DNA of 46,233 bases from Paramarasmius palmivorus (GCA_037176845.1 JAYKXP010000249.1:1-46233); one strand, 5' to 3'. Positions 1-12,802 are shown, counted from the first letter of the stretch. Notes: generated by a model not told the origin, from the sequence alone. A program made the numbers and translations.

Positions 1-1610
1 TTGAGGCTGATGTGGGGGTATTAGTTTCAGTTATGCCAGCGGACATTGCCAGCAATCGAGTACATTTGAGATAATTACAATTTGCGGCTGGGGGATGTGC
101 AGAAGTTCCTTTGCAGATTCGTGGGTGTCGGCAGGCACATGGTATATCAGCCAGCATGGGATTTGAAGAGGGTGAATGGGGGGTTGAGTATTGTGAGTTT
201 ATTGTGGTTCTTGGTCAGAGATCTGTAACTGATTGATGTACAGACAGTTTTGGATCCTTTTTACCTCAACTATGAACGGGACGAAAGAAAAGGACACATA
301 TACACACTTACATCCCCCCATCACACCGATAATACCACTTCATCAACCAGTTATCCCCTGCCCCTTTGATGGACGAGAATGAGTGGGATTATTGGCTGGA
401 AGGAGGAATCTATCTATTTGTCGTACAAACTCCACTGGGAAAGGGGACGAAGTCGGAGGATGAGTGGCGGAGGTTGGTGGGCCTATCCTTGTTCGAGACT
501 TCTATTTACGTAATTGCGACTATTGGTGTGGATCGTGATGCCCATATGCGATGAAATGGAACAATCGTCACGAAGGCTATTGTCTTGTTGTTGGAATCTG
601 GCCCGAACCTCTTGGGCATACAATTCTTGAAGTTGTTGGTGACGGGCATTTGAGGAGGACGAAGATGAAGGTTAGCTTCCCCGTCTTCCATCAATGCACT
701 ACTCAAATACAGACAGAAGCATTCTGAAGATGACAAGCCCTTGGCCATAGATATGTGGTACCGAGTCAGCCAGCCATTCGCACTTGCCAACGAAAATTCG
801 AGGAGAGGATGCGATGGATCCGTGCATATCGCCTACGTTCTTTTTGGGCTATGCAAGAACAATCACAAGGAGATGATAGCCCGGCCCAGATGGACCAGAT
901 ATCCGCAGATGATTGATTTAGTGTGCAAACCAAAATGTAACAAATCAACATTCTGGTTTACACTCCTATAATTGTTCTGTGTTTCATTAATCTATACTAA
1001 GTATACATGCATGTGTACACCTTCTAAGTAGTGTAAAAACATTTGTAAACCCACCCGCGGTCAGACGAAAATTTGTAAAGGCCATTTGACGTATCTCGGT
1101 ACCCATCGCGAGGTGGTGTAGATATTTGTTTCCCATCTGTGGCACCGCAAAGCCATCTGGTTCAAGAACCACATCCCTAGAAGGTCCAATAGCCCATAAC
1201 CCATCTTTTGACGCCCCCAACCTGGATACCTGCGTGCGTAATCATTTCTTGAGTTTTTGGGGCTTCGGTCTACTTGGTGGGAGGCATAGGTGTGAGATCG
1301 ATGCGAGCGGCTGCTGAAAGTGCTGAACAGGATGGACAGGCATCGTATTTATGCCTGGTGCGTGGGGATAGGTGTCAAATATTGAATTGGGCAGGATGTA
1401 CAGGGCGTAGTATTGAGGTAGCACTGAAATAGCAGGAATGGAGAGGCACTGTGGGCTCTGGGGGTAGAACTACGATGTAGCCTTTTGTTCTAGTGCACGT
1501 AGGGAGGGGATAGAGTGATGTGTATGTCAAAGATTGAGGATTCTGATTTCGTAGGGTGACCGAGGCTGAGGCATGCACATCTGAATCCTGATATTGAGGC
1601 TGGTCAAGCT
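1..1610. other. No recognisable gene
   Basis: All open frames here are short and overlap on both strands. I see no conserved motif, no convincing intron-exon series and no repeat. It reads as intergenic or decayed sequence of the same character as the following 10 kb. Confidence 0.5.
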
Positions 1611-2860
1611 CTAGGCAGTGACAACACTGAGAGCGAGGAATGAAGCAAAGGGATGAAAACGCACCTGTTCTTTATTCATCCTGTAAGATCCCCACTCTGA
1701 GCACCGAAAGAGGTTGTGGTACCGAGGCCAAAGGCACGACGCATGGTGTTGCCCCGAGAGATGGGCTGAGCGTGCTACCAGGGATTTGATGAAGGAACAC
1801 ATACCTATGGTGAGGTCGGATAAGATGGATTGAGAATGTTGACGGTGCATTGGATGGACAAGAGGTGGTGGTCAAAGTGGAAGCGTCCTGCCGCCAGTGC
1901 TTCTCTTCTCACAACGACCACCTCCTTCAACGCGTTCATCTCGGTAGGCATAGAAAGGTGTGTTCAGACTTTCTGTATACTGTTCTTAGATCTAACATAC
2001 CTTTGAGAAGCTCATAAAAAATTGAATAAGAGATACCTCAAGAGGTACGACTGTCGGTGTGTTCACTTTTCTCAATGTTCTTCACCATCGTTCATAGCTC
2101 TCCTATAGCTACCCAAGTACAAGCCCCAAAACGCCATCTAAACCTGCGAAGGTGTATTTCAATCCATGCATACCCCAACATCTCCCTATCACCTTTTCAA
2201 ACGCGCTCCTGCTTTCTATCACCTTTTCAAACACGCTTCTCGACACCACCTCGACACGTTCCCAATCACTCCACGACAGTAGCCTACACAAAGCCTCAAC
2301 CACTTCGACCTAGGCTTCAGTCTCTCTCATTTCGCAATATGGGCTATACACGTCCCTTTTCTTCCTCCCACTCGCATTATAACGCGTCCCGTCGCCTGCA
2401 CTCTACCCTTGCATCCTAGTGTTCACCCTACACCTTTCTCGTTCCCACCTCTCAAGATTCCGCAGGAATGACGCCTTCGCAATAATCCCAGCTTAATTCT
2501 CCATGTATGGCCCTTTTACCGCAATCGAGAATCCCAACCCTACGCAGTTACCCCCGCTCCCTTTGCTCACGCTAGCTATCGACCCTTGTCGTCCATTCCA
2601 CCAAGTTGCAGACGCGCTCGTGGTGGTTCATATACGTTTGTAGGGCGATGATGGGCTTGTGGATACAAAAATAGGCATGGTAGAATTGACAACTGAGTCG
2701 AGTTTGTTGGCCTACCAGTAAGTGCTCACTGTCCCTCACTTTTCGTCGCGTTTTACTGACATACTTTTGTCTCCAGCAACAACAAAACCTCGCTGAAGTC
2801 CGGTTGTAGTCTTTTGGTGGAATTGGCAGGCTTGAAAAAAAAAAAACGCTCCTCAGCTGT
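1611..2860 (+). pseudogene. Decayed copy A of a local repeated gene family
   Basis: This stretch aligns by eye with segments near 4.62-5.79, 6.04-6.33, 6.89-7.30, 7.31-8.08 and 9.62-9.90 kb, all in the same orientation. Shared landmarks are a run encoding V-V-V-K followed by an exon ending in HLLQRVH (about 1866-1950), then an intron-like tract with GATCTAACATACC (about 1991-2003). A later intron-like tract (GTAAGTGCTC to CTCCAG, about 2718-2777) recurs near 5.72 and 8.00 kb. Stops and frame breaks interrupt the putative exons, for example within the exon around 2020-2055. I do not recognise the ancestral protein. It could instead be an old non-coding repeat, but the intron-like boundaries conserved between copies favour a gene relic. 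Confidence 0.4.
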
Positions 2861-2879
2861 CTCCCGCACACCCGCCTTC

Positions 2880-4610
2880 CTCAATGTCCAAACGTCCACT
2901 CTCTACCCCCTACCACCTCGTAGCCCCCTACTAGTACTCTTCCCAAATCCATCCTCCAGATCCATACGCTAAGGTCCTCCTAAGCTTCACGAGCGTTCCC
3001 GGGTTGTTCTACCAACCAACACCTTCATTTCTCCTTCTTCGGCTCAGCACGTCTACACCCCCAGCTCCACCTCCACTCGAGCTCTGTCACCTTTCTTCCT
3101 TTGCTCATCGAGACCTACCCAAAAAATCTAGCCTGGTTTTGCATGCGCCAAGCTCACGGAATTGTCGGCGCGATACGTCGTGGGGGTATTCTTCAAGCAC
3201 GCGATATAAACCTGCTACGCCAACCTAGGCTGTTGTTGGGGGTATGGGGGTATGGTGATGGGATACGCTTGGTCGGGTCTGGATGAGGAAAAAGCGGCGC
3301 ATGGAGCAAGGCTGGGAGCGCTACTGTTTCCGCTGTCTGTATTCTCCCTTTTATTCTGCTCTTATCTGGTGTTGATGTCGTCTCATGTGCAGCAATAGTC
3401 GACCTAGAGCATCCAGAACGTTCGGCGACACGAAGCATTCCCCATAACCGTTGTTGAAGGCACCCACTACCTTCCGCGTACATATTCCATGGAACTCGAG
3501 ATCGGGGATGTGCCTTCCCCGCTTTCGGTTCTGAATCGGATTACATGTACGAGTGGTCATGATAATATCCCATATCAGGATTTCCAGGATGTTCATTCAA
3601 CTAGCTGTGTATCTAATACGTACATGCAATGCATCCTTGTCGTTGACCTCCAAACTACAGTATTTCGACCTGATACCACCCGTTGGCCAGTCCTTCGGTA
3701 TACGCGTCCAAGTCATTCCGTGACAGAGAGCGATTACCTTTTGATTGCGGCAAGATCCTTTGCTGCGAATCGCCTGTATAGTAGCTGATCACAATGTCGT
3801 GTCGATGTCCATATATGGTAGGCATCCTTCCCAAAATGGAAGGTGGACAAACAAGAGTGGAGCACGATGATGGTGGGCCTTGAAGCTTGAGGTACGAGCT
3901 TTCAACGTTGCTCTAGGACAGCAGTATCAGCACCTTGAGAGCAACTAGCTCGTAGACCAAGGTGTTACTTACCTAGCTCGTTAACTTCTCTTGAGCTGTG
4001 ATTTCCATCCTCCTTCAACCGACGAAGGACCGACCTCGACGCTCATTCGTTACACGCTCGACTACACACTGCGTGTAATAACCCGAGCTTGGTAACCCAA
4101 TACCCCCAGAATCGCCTCTGCATCCAACGTTGTAGGAGGATCAAGGTCTCCCCGTAGAGGTTCGGTAGGTGTTCGCTGAGGTGCAAAAATGCTAGAACAT
4201 TCAATGTAGCGGAGGGCGGGATGTGTTGATATTCGTGTAGTCGTTCGGGTTCATGATCTATATCTGAAGTTTGAGGATCTAGGCTGCCGTGTAGAGTGAG
4301 TAAAGGTCGTGAATATGGAATACTGGTTCTCACCTTGTTCAAGCCCCATGACCCAGCTGATATAGTCAGCCAGGCATCTACTCTCCGTCAACTGTTGCAT
4401 TTGAGCGACGATAGACCGTCGAGACCTTGGGGTGTGGATTTGGGGTGTTGGTGTCACAGGCAAATGTGGAGATCCAGTACATCGATTCCTTGACGGTTCT
4501 TCTGGTAAGATCAAATTTGGCGTATAGGCAGGGTATAGTCAGTTGGGAGGACGGTGGGGCTGGGCTACGGGGGTGTTCTTGGTGGTAGTAAAGCTGTAGG
4601 CGGGCCGAGT
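2880..4610. other. No recognisable gene
   Basis: Only short, unsupported open frames are present. A pyrimidine-rich stretch at about 2880-3110 could be decayed promoter or coding sequence. No domain or repeat was recognised. Confidence 0.45.
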
Positions 4611-4619
4611 ACCCCAAGG

Positions 4620-5790
4620 TCAATCCCTAGGTAGAGTTTAGGCTATGATAGCTGGAAATGAGGCAAATTGATAGAAGCGTACCTTTTCTTGATCATCCAA
4701 TCAGCGGACTGCCTACTCAGAGCAACGAAAGAAGTCGGATTGTTGAGGTCGAAGGCATGACGCGTTATTTTGATCATGAGCTGAGAGATGGTTAAGCGTG
4801 CAGCCAGGGATGTAGGAGGAGAAACACATACTTATTGCAACGCCGGAGAAGAGGCTAGTATGTTGAATTGGAATCCCTGGAGGAGCATGGCTAGCTGAAG
4901 AAAGAGGTGGTGGTGGTCAATGTGCAAACTTTTTTGCCGCCGGCACTTCTAGGATCTCTCCTCAAAACAGCCATGTTGTTCAAAGCGCGTTTGGCTCTTC
5001 ACGGTGCTCCAAAGGTGAGCTCAACCGTTTCCTATGCATTTTTTATGATCTAATATACCTTCAAGAAACCCATTCAAAGAGATCGCAGCTTCAAACGACT
5101 GGAAGCTTGACACGGATTCTTGTATGTACACTAGTGCTCTCACTCAATGATTTCCATAGTTACTCACTCCTACGCAAGGATAGGCTCAAACTTCTACTCA
5201 AACCTCTAATGGTGTATTCCTCTGCATCACTTTGAATCCCTCATCGACACTATCCATTCTCAAGCACGCTTCCCGACGCTCGTAACCACTGTTCTCGACC
5301 ACCTCCACGTCTCCAAAAACCACAGCAATGATACTCCTCACAACTACGAATCGTTGACCTCCACCACTCAATAAGCTCGGGCTACAGATCTACTCCTGCA
5401 CCTGATACGTCTTGCCCTAGATGGATCCTAGTCTACGACCCAGCGCACTAGTATCGCCGACCACATCCAAACTACTCTTTCCTAGTGTTGTCCTACGAAG
5501 TATCAGGCATCTCTCTGCCGCATCTGGCACTCGTTGATGTCCTCGTTGTAATTACAGCGATTGCCGTCCCGCTCCTCTTTGTCAGCCATTCTCCTCGCGC
5601 ACTCGAATGTAGCCGAAAGAGCTGGACCGCGTCTTGGTAGTCATGAGAGATTCATGGGTTACCTAGACAGTGTCAGAAACAGAGTTTGACTGGTTTCAAA
5701 AGAACTCAGAGTTCCGTTTTGGGTGAGTACTTGGTGTTCCTTGCTTTTTCAGCACGTTTTGTTAACTTTCGTCCTTCTACAGCAGCATCT
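4620..5790 (+). pseudogene. Decayed copy B of the local repeated gene family
   Basis: The sequence from about 4620 to 4960 parallels 1611-1880 (copy A): the same order of an AGCAACGAAAGA-like tract, GAGAGATGG, ACACATACTTATTG and a GTGGTGGTCAA run. An intron-like tract (about 5012-5058) contains a diverged form of the GATCTAATATACC motif. A later intron-like tract at about 5721-5780 (GTGAGTACTTGG to TTCTACAG) matches those of copies A and D. Coding potential is broken by stops. The family is unknown. Confidence 0.4.
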
Positions 5791-6039
5791 TCACCTTCGA
5801 CATATCGACTGAATCAAAAAAGTCGGGCTCCTACCTGCGCATCATCTCGTCAAAGCCATGTTCAGCGTCTTGAGAAGACGGCATGGTCCCTAACACGCCA
5901 ACCTTTCCCAAAGCGCTCGACTTCTCAGATTTGGATTCTGAGTATCACACACTCGGTTCATCATCGATATCGACAGGGTTTCGGGCTCGGCAGCTTTTCT
6001 TCGAAAGTGTTGTGCCCGCCTCCAGGTGTAAGGCTTGAT

Positions 6040-6330
6040 ACACGAGCCAGAGAATCAGCTTTCGATGTTGACATTCTCGTGGTAGATTCCGCATCGAACA
6101 TGTCGAAAAAGATGCGGGCATGTTGAATCGCAATCCTTGAAGGAGCATGGTCGGGTGAGGAAGAAGGTGGTGGCGGTAACGGCGGAAGAGCGTTTGGCTC
6201 CTCACCCTAAAGTGGTACGTTTGACCGCTACACGTTCGTGGTTTTGGGCTCTAACAGATCCAAAACGGCTCGGTAGTATAAACTTCAAGATGCTACTACC
6301 CAAGGCCATGCCGCTACCATTCAACCTTCA
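6040..6330 (+). pseudogene. Short relic of the local repeated gene family
   Basis: About 6115-6290 resembles copy B at 4850-5060: GCATGTTGAATCGCAATCC, GGAGCATGG, a GGTGGTGG run, then GCGTTTGGCTC and an intron-like tract ending near GCTCTAACAGATCC. Only this part of the unit is recognisable, so it is probably a truncated duplicate. Confidence 0.3.
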
Positions 6331-6889
6331 CTGAAGTCGCGTTATTCACACAAGATCGATTTGGAGAATGACTGGCTTCTACACGCCGATGCCTGTTCGA
6401 AGAATCAAAAAGACATCACACCGTGGCCAAGCGTGTATCTGGTGTTGAACGCCTAGCTCCATCTTGCTATTCGAGTCAACATTCCGAGTCATCCCTTTAA
6501 TATTCTGGCGGTGTGTGGTGAGCAGGGTTTTGGAGTTATCATCCTGCGGCCTAGGCCTGGCTCGCTCTCAGTCGTCCTCGGATCCGGAGCATGCTTCACT
6601 ACACCTCAGACACCAACATCTCATTGCAGTAAAAGTAATCGCTTCTTCCTGCGGACACGACGTCAAAGCGGCGTCTTTGCAAAGTAGCTTCGGGAAGTTC
6701 TTTGAAGTCCTCTTCACCTTCCTCGCTTCCGCTGTTCCTATCTTCAAAAGAAGGTAGAAGTCTGGCTGAATTCCGATATCGGCAGAGGCGACCTAATTCG
6801 GGCTTCTATTCGCCTCGAAGTTGCTTCCAAGTTCCTGGACATGGTTCAGTGTGGTATGTACATGGTTCGAAGTCTTGATTGATGACTGA

Positions 6890-7300
6890 CTCGGGCTTAG
6901 AACTTGAAGCTTCTTTGGAGAGATTGCAGTTTTTTTTCCGAAGCTAGTTCGACGAGTTACGGTCAAATGGATTGCGGGAGATCCGGGCTGTATATGCCTT
7001 TTCCTTGGGCTATAGGCACAAAATGCAGTATCGTTTGTTTTGAGGTTCTGTGGGCATACAAAGGTGGGTTCAGCTGTTTTCTGCATATCATTTTTGGATC
7101 TAACATACCGCTTAGTGACTCAACAATAATGTTCCAGGATACACATCAAGATAGAATCATTCGAGGTATGACTACGACTGTCGGTATATGTGCTACTTTC
7201 CATGTGTTTCATCATCATTCATTGCTCTTCCTAGGCAACTATAGCCCAAATCACCGTCTAATCACATTCTCAAACGCACTCCCCGCAAAGCGACCACCTC
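6890..7300 (+). pseudogene. Decayed copy C of the local repeated gene family
   Basis: An intron-like tract starting GTGGGTTCAGCTG and containing GGATCTAACATACC (about 7064-7108) is followed by an exon-like piece encoding HQDRIIRGMTTTVG (about 7142-7185). The same two pieces occur in the same order in copies A (about 1960-2055) and D (about 7340-7455). Flanking frames are disrupted. Confidence 0.4.
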
Positions 7301-7309
7301 GTTCAACCA

Positions 7310-8080
7310 TGTATGTCTGTCTATTCGCGGTACTATAACGGTACGTTTACCTCTTCTACGTACATATTTCCTGGATCTAATATACTATACTCTAGAGTAA
7401 CTCAGCAAATTCCACACCAAGTTAGAACCATTCGAGGCATGAGCCAGGATTTCGGTACGCACCTTACTCTCACTGTTTTTCGCTGTCGCTCATAGCTTCT
7501 CTTACTCAAGTACAAGCCAAAAATGCCATTTATGCTTCCTAAAGGCGTATTATCCTCCATCGGCATTGCTCACCCAACACCTTTCCATTACTTCTATAAC
7601 GCGCTTCATAGCACCTCCAGGCTCTGTCCCACTCCCAACCTCTTCGGACCCAAATGCTACATTAGCCACACACTCAACCTCAACCATAACCACTAGGTTG
7701 CAGTTGCACTGAATACGCGACATGAGAGCTACAGATACTTGTTCTTTACTTCTCAAGGTGTACATCCGCATCGCAGCAGTATCCTGCCTCGTTCTTCGAA
7801 TATCGCCCCTCTCCCCGCAACCATGAACGCTGCTGGTGCAAACACCCGAGCAACCAGCGACAATTCCACCTGCTGGTCTTGTTCAACCCAGCTATCTCGT
7901 CTGAGGCCTCGTGCATTCCACCAAATCGCAAAGGATGGTAGCAATAAGATACGTAGAATCAACGGCCGACTTGGGTTGGTTGGTGGATGCGTATATCAGG
8001 GTGAGAGCTCGCAGTTCCCCGCTTTTTCTACGTGTCTTACTGACATCATATCAACTGCAGGCTGTAGCGGCAACACAGAC
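7310..8080 (+). pseudogene. Decayed copy D of the local repeated gene family
   Basis: This copy lies directly after copy C. It has an intron-like tract with GGATCTAATATAC (about 7371-7383), an exon-like piece encoding QIPHQVRTIRGMSQDFG (about 7406-7455), and then a tract starting GTACGCACC and ending in TTACTCAAG. About 7940-8060 carries the third shared block: an exon-like VESTADLGWLVDAY piece comparable to VELTTESSLLAY in copy A, followed by an intron-like tract ending CAACTGCAG. No continuous frame survives. Confidence 0.4.
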
Positions 8081-8289
8081 CTCAGCGTTGAGCTTGTAGT
8101 CAAATTGGCGTACTCAACCTTCTCATTCCCGATGTTGCTATCACGCTACCACACCCATACCTCCTCGACATACAACAGACGGCGGTACCTAGGCCTTACC
8201 CTGCCTCGGGAGTCGCAATCAACCTTTCGTCACCTCATTCTCCAAATCCATGCTTCCAGGTTCGGGTTCTGCGCTTTCCTAGTGACCTA

Positions 8290-9590
8290 GGTGACTGAAG
8301 ATTCGCTGGTTGGAGTACCAAGTCAGAGTTCACGAACCTGAGAATCTGGTTTTCATGTCAGATGGTGGTTAGCCCTCGACTCGTAGATCTTGTCGTTCCC
8401 CGGCTGCTGAACGTCGAACTCTCGACAAACCTCGAGGTGTCGATACATATGATTTATCCCGAGTCTTGGACAGGATAGTAGTGTTTCCCTAGGTTCCAGC
8501 ACGCCTACGATCCAGCAAATTGATGACAATATCCTTCACCTCCTTTGGCTCCTGGGTACGCGTATCAGGCCCAGGTATCGAAGCGTATGCCGAGGGTCAG
8601 AAAGAGAGTCTCAGAACGTTTGGGATGGGATTGAGCTTCGTGCCTGGTAGCGATTCGCTGATGTTAGCGAATCAGCATCCTTACTGCACAAGGTTACTCT
8701 CTTATTTGACAAGGCGCCGTACCTACCAACGAACGTGCTGATGGTTCGAGCCAAGGCCTGGCCACAAGGCTAAGCAGAGATGAATGTTCACAAGATGCGC
8801 AAGCTTTGAACACGGCCACTTGTACGTCCGCTCCTCTCGTTACAGCTCAGCTTTCCTCACTAATATCTCGCTGTCCCAACTAGCGCAGCATCCGATGTCA
8901 TGGGTTGGATTGGAAGGCTAGGACGAGCATAGTTGAGTTTTGTTACCTGGAAACTATGCGTACAGATGCTGATGAAGTACGCCCAGTTGATGTAGCGAGG
9001 GGTAACAGGAAGTAGAAAGCCTGGCGGTGCAACTTGAAGGCGGAGCGCTAAGCCTGAACACTCAGGCTCGTCGCAGCTCAAAGGAATCCTCGCAAGATAT
9101 CCCTCGAAGGCCTAGTGGTAGAAAACCGAGTCTGTATTGCATAGTATGAATGACAGAACACTTCGAGTACGAGCTATGTTGGCGCGGAGCATTCAATACT
9201 CGAGTATCTCTGAATTTGGTATCAACGTAGGGAATACAGGTATAAGACGTAGAACGTACCTTTACTTAGTTATGTATTGTAGTCCCCTTCACAGAGAACC
9301 TTGATATCCGAGTTGGAACCTTGAGCCGTGAACCTCAAGCGTAATCGGAGGTAGACCTGAAGCAATGGGATATCGACCTTGAAACGAATACGACTTGGAG
9401 CCCAGAGAGCCTATCGAGTACTTGACAATCAACCAAGACCTGTATGTTCGGTAAGAGGATCAGAAACGCGTTCAAGTTGAAGTGTCGGGAACGTACATTT
9501 CCTCATCAACACGGAATGTTGAGTGTTTTACTCTGAGACATCTGGGATCAACCGTACTGCGAGGAATGTAAAAATATGTAGACATACCTG
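8290..9590. other. No recognisable gene
   Basis: There are only short frames in all registers. No domain, repeat or RNA gene was recognised. Confidence 0.45.
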
Positions 9591-9624
9591 CTAAGACGTG
9601 CATGGAAGGTTAGAGCACTTTGAG

Positions 9625-9900
9625 GAAAGTGACATGGTGGTCAAAGCGAAACCGTTCGCCGCGGCACTTGGCTTGCTCTCCGAGTCAAACCACCTCCTTC
9701 AACGCGTTCATGTACGTGCAACTATTTCCTACTCACCTTTTCATTCTCATACCTTCCAATAGCGAAACAAAATCGACTTCAATCACCACCCGAGACGTTG
9801 CACGATTTGTGGGTTTTGGTATGTACACTACTCAGTCAACGTTTTTTTCGTCGTCGCTCATTCCTCCTCTTACGCAAGTACATGCCCAATTCATCGGTTG
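9625..9900 (+). pseudogene. Best-preserved 5' end of the local repeated gene family (copy E)
   Basis: A putative first exon begins at an ATG near 9631 and encodes MVVKAKPFAAAL and then ESNHLLQRVH up to about 9711. A GT..AG intron (GTACGTGCAAC to CTTCCAATAG, about 9712-9764) follows. The next short exon encodes NKIDFNHHPRRCTICGF, and a second intron starts GTATGTACAC. The frame stays open across both exons, unlike the other copies, but no continuation was found beyond about 9900. The C-x2-C pair in the second exon is the only motif. The family is not recognised. Confidence 0.35.
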
Positions 9901-10354
9901 ATTTAGCTGCACACTGTGGACGTTGGGGATGTAGTATTTTTGTCGAATGCCTGTGCGATTGTAAAACACGTAAATAGTTGGGCTGATTCTCTCAAGAGAC
10001 CGCATCGAGTGTCTGGTATTCATGACTCGTGATGATAGCACATCTGCGCACGCGGTAATTCTGGCAAACGATGGGCATGCGAGAGAGCCGAGGCGATACA
10101 GGTGGTGGTATTACTGAACGAGATCCAGCGCAACTGTAGAGTGCGAGCGAATGGTTGTCATGTGCATCTTCATACGTATACTATCACCACCGAAATGGCT
10201 ACATATGGAGCATAGGTTTGCATAGGAAATCAAGCCCTTTATACACTCTCCCAGAAGAATGACCTGTTCCCCGCGTCGTACTTGATCCGCAACCATCGAG
10301 CCTAACCATCCGAACCATCAGCGCCTCAACAAGCCAAGTTCAACAAAACACTAC

Positions 10355-10699
10355 TCACGTTGTATCCACTGCTCCGCACTCGATAAGATCACCATTGCCT
10401 TCTCCTTGTTCTTCGTATCCTTCAACCTCTCGAACACTCTTTGGATCCATCCATTTTCCAACAACCACTTCCGCAGCTCGTTTATGCATCTCCTCGTTAT
10501 CGGGAGAAGACACGTATTCGTTCAACTTGTTGCACTAGTTTCGGTGAACGTCCCACCAGTGTTTGTAGACATGGGTTTTGCATGCTTGACAAAGAACTTT
10601 GGTTTGGGGTGTCGGTGGTGTGAGTTTCAGCCTAGTTGTGGTATGTTTCTGGGGGTAATATGTACCTCTGGCAGAAGCAGTGGGTTGTGTGGAGCCCAT
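10355..10699 (-). pseudogene. Decayed small gene with a C-x2-C/H-rich segment and one in-frame stop
   Basis: The minus strand holds a frame of about 114 codons from an ATG in a good context (ACCATGG, 10699) to a stop at 10355. A single TAG interrupts it just after the segment encoding KHWWDVHRN. It contains LCQACKTH and then NEYVSSPDNEEMHKRAAEVV, and it ends at a GTGAGT that could be a splice donor. An open minus frame of about 60 codons lies just downstream (10111-10296) and may be the next exon. The even amino-acid composition suggests a true coding past. I cannot name the family. Confidence 0.35.
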
Positions 10700-10719
10700 G
10701 GTTAATATGACGGGGTGAT

Positions 10720-12660
10720 GCTGGTTCTTGAGCGTCGGGCTGGAGCGTTGTAAAGGGCATCAGCTTTGCCCGAAGTTTATGGAATATGGTAGTCAAGGTG
10801 GCCGACGCCGCTTTGACCAGAACGTGATTGTGACTTGTTTTGCTAAAAACCAGTGTTCGACGATATGGATGCCGCAGAAACCTGGAAAAAGAAATGTATC
10901 AGCCCTGTTTGCGTTATGGAAAAGCCATGCTTTTCTTACATAGCCGCTCCGCCTAACGCTTGAGCATGATCCATGACTGCCAGATTTGGGTAAGAGTCTG
11001 ACGCTTTGACCGTCGAACTGACGGTACACTGGCATGCTGTAGATGTTCAACTCCGCCAGAACGAACAAACGGAACATGGGAAGAACAGCGGTTCACGTCG
11101 TCTTGACGTCGGTGTTCAGCTTCCCTTGCGCTGCTGCCCTTCAGGACTGGTGATGCCTGTAGGATATCGGTGGTATGAGACACGGACAATCAAAAATGGC
11201 GATGAATACTAACCCAGTCAACTTCCACGAAGCGGTGTCAGCATTCGTGTCGAATCCACTACAAGAATGCCAATACTAGAAACCAATTCTCTGGCTCCCG
11301 CGTTAGATCTTGAGAGTCGGACTAGGCATGATGCATGATCCAGGACCAACACCTAGCACCAATCCGATCTCGCATTTCGTGCCCGAGACCTCTATATCCA
11401 CACCGATATTGACGATACACCGACCACCGAATGACTCTCGAACCTAGGGCAAGAGATTGGAATGGTCGGTGAGTGGGATGTCACACTCTCAAGCCGATGT
11501 TGGCCGAGCAGCTTGTGTTTCTGGTGCTGCAATGTGGGAGGTGTTGCTCATGAAGGAGCTCTGGGGTTCGTTGATCCGGCTGAGAGGTAGAAGCTGACGA
11601 TGCCTCTGGAGAAAAATGTATGTCGGTAAATACGCCGAAAAAAAGGTGAAAAACGGCCAGTGCTTACTGAGAGTATAGTGCCCCAGTGTTCACCAATAAA
11701 GTCAATTCCAGCGTGTCCTGGTACTCGTGAAACCTCTTTCACTGAGGTTGGAATGCAGGTTGGAATGCACGAGGAAAGATTCGCGGCCAAACAGAATAGC
11801 GGTATAGTAATCGATGCACGATGCCAAACGCGGTGGTAAGATGGATATTTGTAGGCCAAGGCTCAGCGGAAGCGGTCTGGAGTCCATAATAATGGAGGTG
11901 ATCCAGCAGGATCTTGCACGACGGGGTTTTGAGCGTGCGTGTTGCATTGACAATAGATCGTGGCTATAGATGTGTCAGGTGCAGGAGTGAAGCTGCAACC
12001 CAAGTTGAATGTATTCGTGGTTATGTCGTAGAGCATCGGCTACTTGAGGTGACTAGGAGTGAGGTTGTAGTCGTGTTGGATAGAGCAGGGAAATGCAGCG
12101 GAAAAAGGTGTGAGCATAGATTTGAACCTGTATCTGTGCAGGAGGAGGGATGAGAAGGAACACGTTCCTGTTACATTAGAAAAGATGTTTGCAGCCCAAT
12201 TAGAGTCTTTGGAGGCGTAGCGTCTGATGGAGAAGGAAAAGTGTGACGGTAGTCGAGATGCAAGCGCGTTCGTCGCCGGCGTTGTAGCCACGCGCACCCT
12301 CAGATTTGGCGGAGCACGTGACATTTCCCGCGCGTCAACGCCTGCGAAATTGCCAAGTCCTCGACCTGCCCTCGACTTTGAGCTTCGTAGGTAGTCCCAA
12401 AGTATACTGAGGCCTCCTAAATCTACAGAGAACATATAGTCTGTGACTTGAAATAGATTTTTAGTTGAAACCCACCCAAAAGTCGAGCATGAGTCTCCGG
12501 AAACACCAAAAATCAGGGATACTAAGCAACTAGCAGGAGTGGGTCGGCAGACTCCGCCGACATATACTCGTTCGGCTTTGAATTTTGACAAATTTTCAAT
12601 AGAAAAGAAGGGAAGTATGTTCCATATTTCAGCCTGCTCGTCGTCAGCCTTTGGCTGAGA
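10720..12660. other. No recognisable gene
   Basis: Several open frames exist, the longest on the minus strand at 12040-12738. None shows a domain, an intron pattern or family-like composition. I regard them as chance frames in decayed sequence. Confidence 0.4.
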
Positions 12661-12683
12661 GGACGTCCCGTTATCCAGGAGTA

Positions 12684-12719
12684 CGAGCCGTCCGAGCCGT
12701 CCGAGCCATCCGAGCCATC
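12684..12719. repeat. Four tandem copies of a 9-bp CGAGCC(G/A)TC unit
   Basis: The unit CGAGCCGTC occurs twice and is followed directly by CGAGCCATC twice. Related CGAG blocks (ACGAGTCAC, ACGAGCCGTG, ACGAGTCACC) follow up to 12780. The run lies about 85-120 bp upstream of a TATA box, so it could be a clustered factor-binding site of that promoter. Confidence 0.75.
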
Positions 12720-12802
12720 CCGGGTCAGTACGAGTCACTCTCCGAGAGTACGAGCCGTGCGATCACGTGTACGAGTCACCTCTCGATCGCAACGGTCATG
12801 TC

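Noticed and set aside
7739..8290. 183-codon open frame on the plus strand
   Set aside because: It runs straight through the intron-like tract shared with other family copies, so it is more likely read-through of a decayed gene than a real protein.
12040..12738. 232-codon open frame on the minus strand
   Set aside because: It spans the tandem 9-bp repeat and promoter region, has no domain-like segments or splice pattern, and its low-complexity start (WLGWLGRLGRL) is just the repeat read in translation.
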